Below are positions 4,630-5,919 of a DNA stretch of 5,919 nucleotides, in pieces. Position numbers and translations under genes: made by a program. The notes under the pieces were generated by a model. That model saw only the letters and a program-made list of their open reading frames with translations, did no database searches and was not told where the DNA came from. Within the stretch, counting starts at the first letter, position 1. Each line of letters begins with the position of its first letter. Source of the stretch: an uncultured Clostridia bacterium. GTDB lineage: Bacteria; Bacillota; Clostridia; Oscillospirales; Ruminococcaceae. The stretch is taken from the NCBI GenBank assembly GCA_947385505.1, contig CANDLP010000164.1:1-5919 (forward strand). The letters are read 5' to 3'.

Positions 4630-5919
4630 ATGAACAAAACTAATAAAGCACCTAACTATTTTGGAAACCTTATATTCACGTCAATAGCAGTATTTGGACG
4701 ATATATTGCCGATACTTTTTTTAAGACCGTGAAATATACCGTAAAAGGCATTGGTTTTACCGCAGCCAAAACGTGGAAGGCTACCGAAGGCGCAAGGAAT
4801 TTTGTATCAGCTTTCTTCAAAAAAGTATACGTATTTCTACTGCGTCCAATAAAGTCGTTTTTCAAATATTCCGACAGCAACGCAAAAGCTCTCGAAAAAA
4901 TAAAAGAAAAAAACGGCGGAAAGCTTGGATTTACAGGAACGCTTACCTTTACGGGAAGGCTTTTATTCGGAAAAAAAGGGATCGCGGTAATAATTTTCAA
5001 TTTCGCCGTTCCGATTATCAGCGTTTTCTTTCTGTTCAGCGTCATAACCTATGCCAATTCCATAAATTACGCAGTAAAACTTAATGTAAACGGAAAATTT
5101 TTAGGTTATATAGAAAGCGAACAAGTATTTCTTGACGCAAAGGAAGTGCTGCGGGAAAGAGTGAACTACCTGGGGCATGATATGGACATAGAGGTACTTC
5201 CTTCCTATTCTATAGAACAGATTGGCAACAACGAAACTCTCACCAAATACCAGATAGCCGACCTTATGCTGAAAAATTCGGGAATAAGCCTTGACTACGG
5301 CTACGGATTTTTTATCAACGATGTATTTTACGGAGCGCTTACCGATTTTACCAAAGTAAAAGAATGTCTCGACAATATGCTTGAACAGTATAAAACCAAT
5401 AACAGCACCGAAGTAATAAGCTTTGTCGACGAAATAAGGTATAACGAAGCGGGGCTTTATCTTTCTGACAGCCTGATCGACGAAGACTGGCTAATCAATC
5501 TGCTGACAGGCAAAAAAGAAGAAGCGTCATTTTATACGGTTGAAGACGGCGACAGCCATTCTCTTATAGCGGATAAAGTAGATATCACCTCCGAACGCCT
5601 TGAAGCGTTAAATCCCGGGTTTAGTGAACTGTCGCTTCACGGCGGTGATAAGATCAAAGTAAGCAATGAAGTGCCGTTCCTGTCGGTCAGCATTACAAGA
5701 ACTGAAATATACAAAGTAGATACTGTTCCCTTTTCCACCGAAACATACCAAGACGACAGCGTATATGAAGGCTCGTCAAGAGTGACGCAGGAAGGACAAT
5801 ACGGCGAAAATGAAGTCACCGCAAATGTTACATATGTTAACGGAGTTGAAACAAAAAGAAATATAACAAATGTAAAACAGCTTTCCGCGCCTGTTTCCGA
5901 AATTATCGCCATAGGCACC
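4630..5919 (+). CDS. Membrane-anchored LysM and G5 domain protein, N-terminal 430 residues (3' truncated); likely cell-wall M23-type peptidase
   Basis: The frame starts at ATG 4630, with AGGA at 4616-4619 ten bases upstream, and stays open to the window end. Residues 1-116 are a basic, aromatic-rich cytoplasmic region with short amphipathic stretches. Residues 117-141 form one transmembrane segment (IAVIIFNFAVPIISVFFLFS), which would place the rest outside. Residues 146-295 are an extracellular region, including VKLNVNGKFLGYIES (149-163), of the type preceding LysM in Clostridia wall proteins. Residues 301-345 are a LysM peptidoglycan-binding domain (FYTVEDGDSHSLIADK, ALNPG, GGDKIKV). Residues 357-430 are a G5 domain (TVPFSTE, SSRVTQEGQYG, EIIAIGT). 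Clostridia proteins with this order usually end in an M23 (LytM) zinc endopeptidase that cleaves peptide cross-links. That part would lie beyond the edge, so peptidase activity is inference. The cytoplasmic N-terminus is unusually long for a simple anchor. Confidence 0.88.
   Translation, partial: MNKTNKAPNYFGNLIFTSIAVFGRYIADTFFKTVKYTVKGIGFTAAKTWKATEGARNFVSAFFKKVYVFLLRPIKSFFKYSDSNAKALEKIKEKNGGKLGFTGTLTFTGRLLFGKKGIAVIIFNFAVPIISVFFLFSVITYANSINYAVKLNVNGKFLGYIESEQVFLDAKEVLRERVNYLGHDMDIEVLPSYSIEQIGNNETLTKYQIADLMLKNSGISLDYGYGFFINDVFYGALTDFTKVKECLDNMLEQYKTNNSTEVISFVDEIRYNEAGLYLSDSLIDEDWLINLLTGKKEEASFYTVEDGDSHSLIADKVDITSERLEALNPGFSELSLHGGDKIKVSNEVPFLSVSITRTEIYKVDTVPFSTETYQDDSVYEGSSRVTQEGQYGENEVTANVTYVNGVETKRNITNVKQLSAPVSEIIAIGT

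Noticed and set aside
4656..5045. Minus-strand open frame of 129 codons
   Set aside because: It lies opposite the LysM/G5 gene, whose frame is intact with clear domains; the antisense translation has no coherent domain.
1..5919. CRISPR array, tRNA or rRNA gene, insertion sequence or phage genes
   Set aside because: No regularly spaced direct repeats, cloverleaf sequence, rRNA motif, transposase or integrase was found on either strand.

Overview
The window looks like a chromosomal segment of a Gram-positive anaerobe of the class Clostridia, most like the Ruminococcaceae/Oscillospiraceae. This rests on several signs: strong AGGAGG-type ribosome sites, TTG and GTG starts, frequent ATA codons, moderate A+T, and a membrane-anchored LysM/G5 cell-wall protein of a kind typical of that group. 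The assignment is inference; no rRNA or other taxonomic marker is present.

Layout, all genes on the plus strand. (1) 1-579: C-terminal part of an FtsX-type ABC transporter permease, cut by the left edge. (2) 580-782: a 203-bp gap largely filled by a ~150-bp imperfect inverted-repeat element (585-733), either a MITE-like repeat or a structured RNA. (3) 783-1544 and 1541-2737: two tRNA-type genes overlapping by 4 bp (TTGA). They encode a TtcA-family PP-loop thiolase and a CCA-adding-enzyme/poly(A)-polymerase homologue whose signature motifs are altered at several key positions. (4) 2790-2818: a good sigma-70-type promoter, followed by a GTG-started gene (2853-3680). Its protein has a small N-terminal module, a long region of Ser-Phe repeats and a distinctive C-terminal tail. 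(5) 3689-3725: an intrinsic terminator with a competing hairpin. (6) 3740-4579: a glycosyltransferase-like protein. (7) 4630-5919: N-terminal 430 residues of a membrane protein with a LysM and a G5 domain, cut by the right edge.

The tRNA pair is probably one translationally coupled unit acting on tRNA or another RNA 3' end. The Ser-Phe repeat gene and the glycosyltransferase-like gene are adjacent and separated only by the terminator. A repetitive serine-rich protein beside a glycosyltransferase-like protein suggests, without proving, that the second modifies the first. That pair, the altered CCA-type enzyme and the inverted-repeat element are the parts most worth following up. The two edge genes look like ordinary envelope functions.
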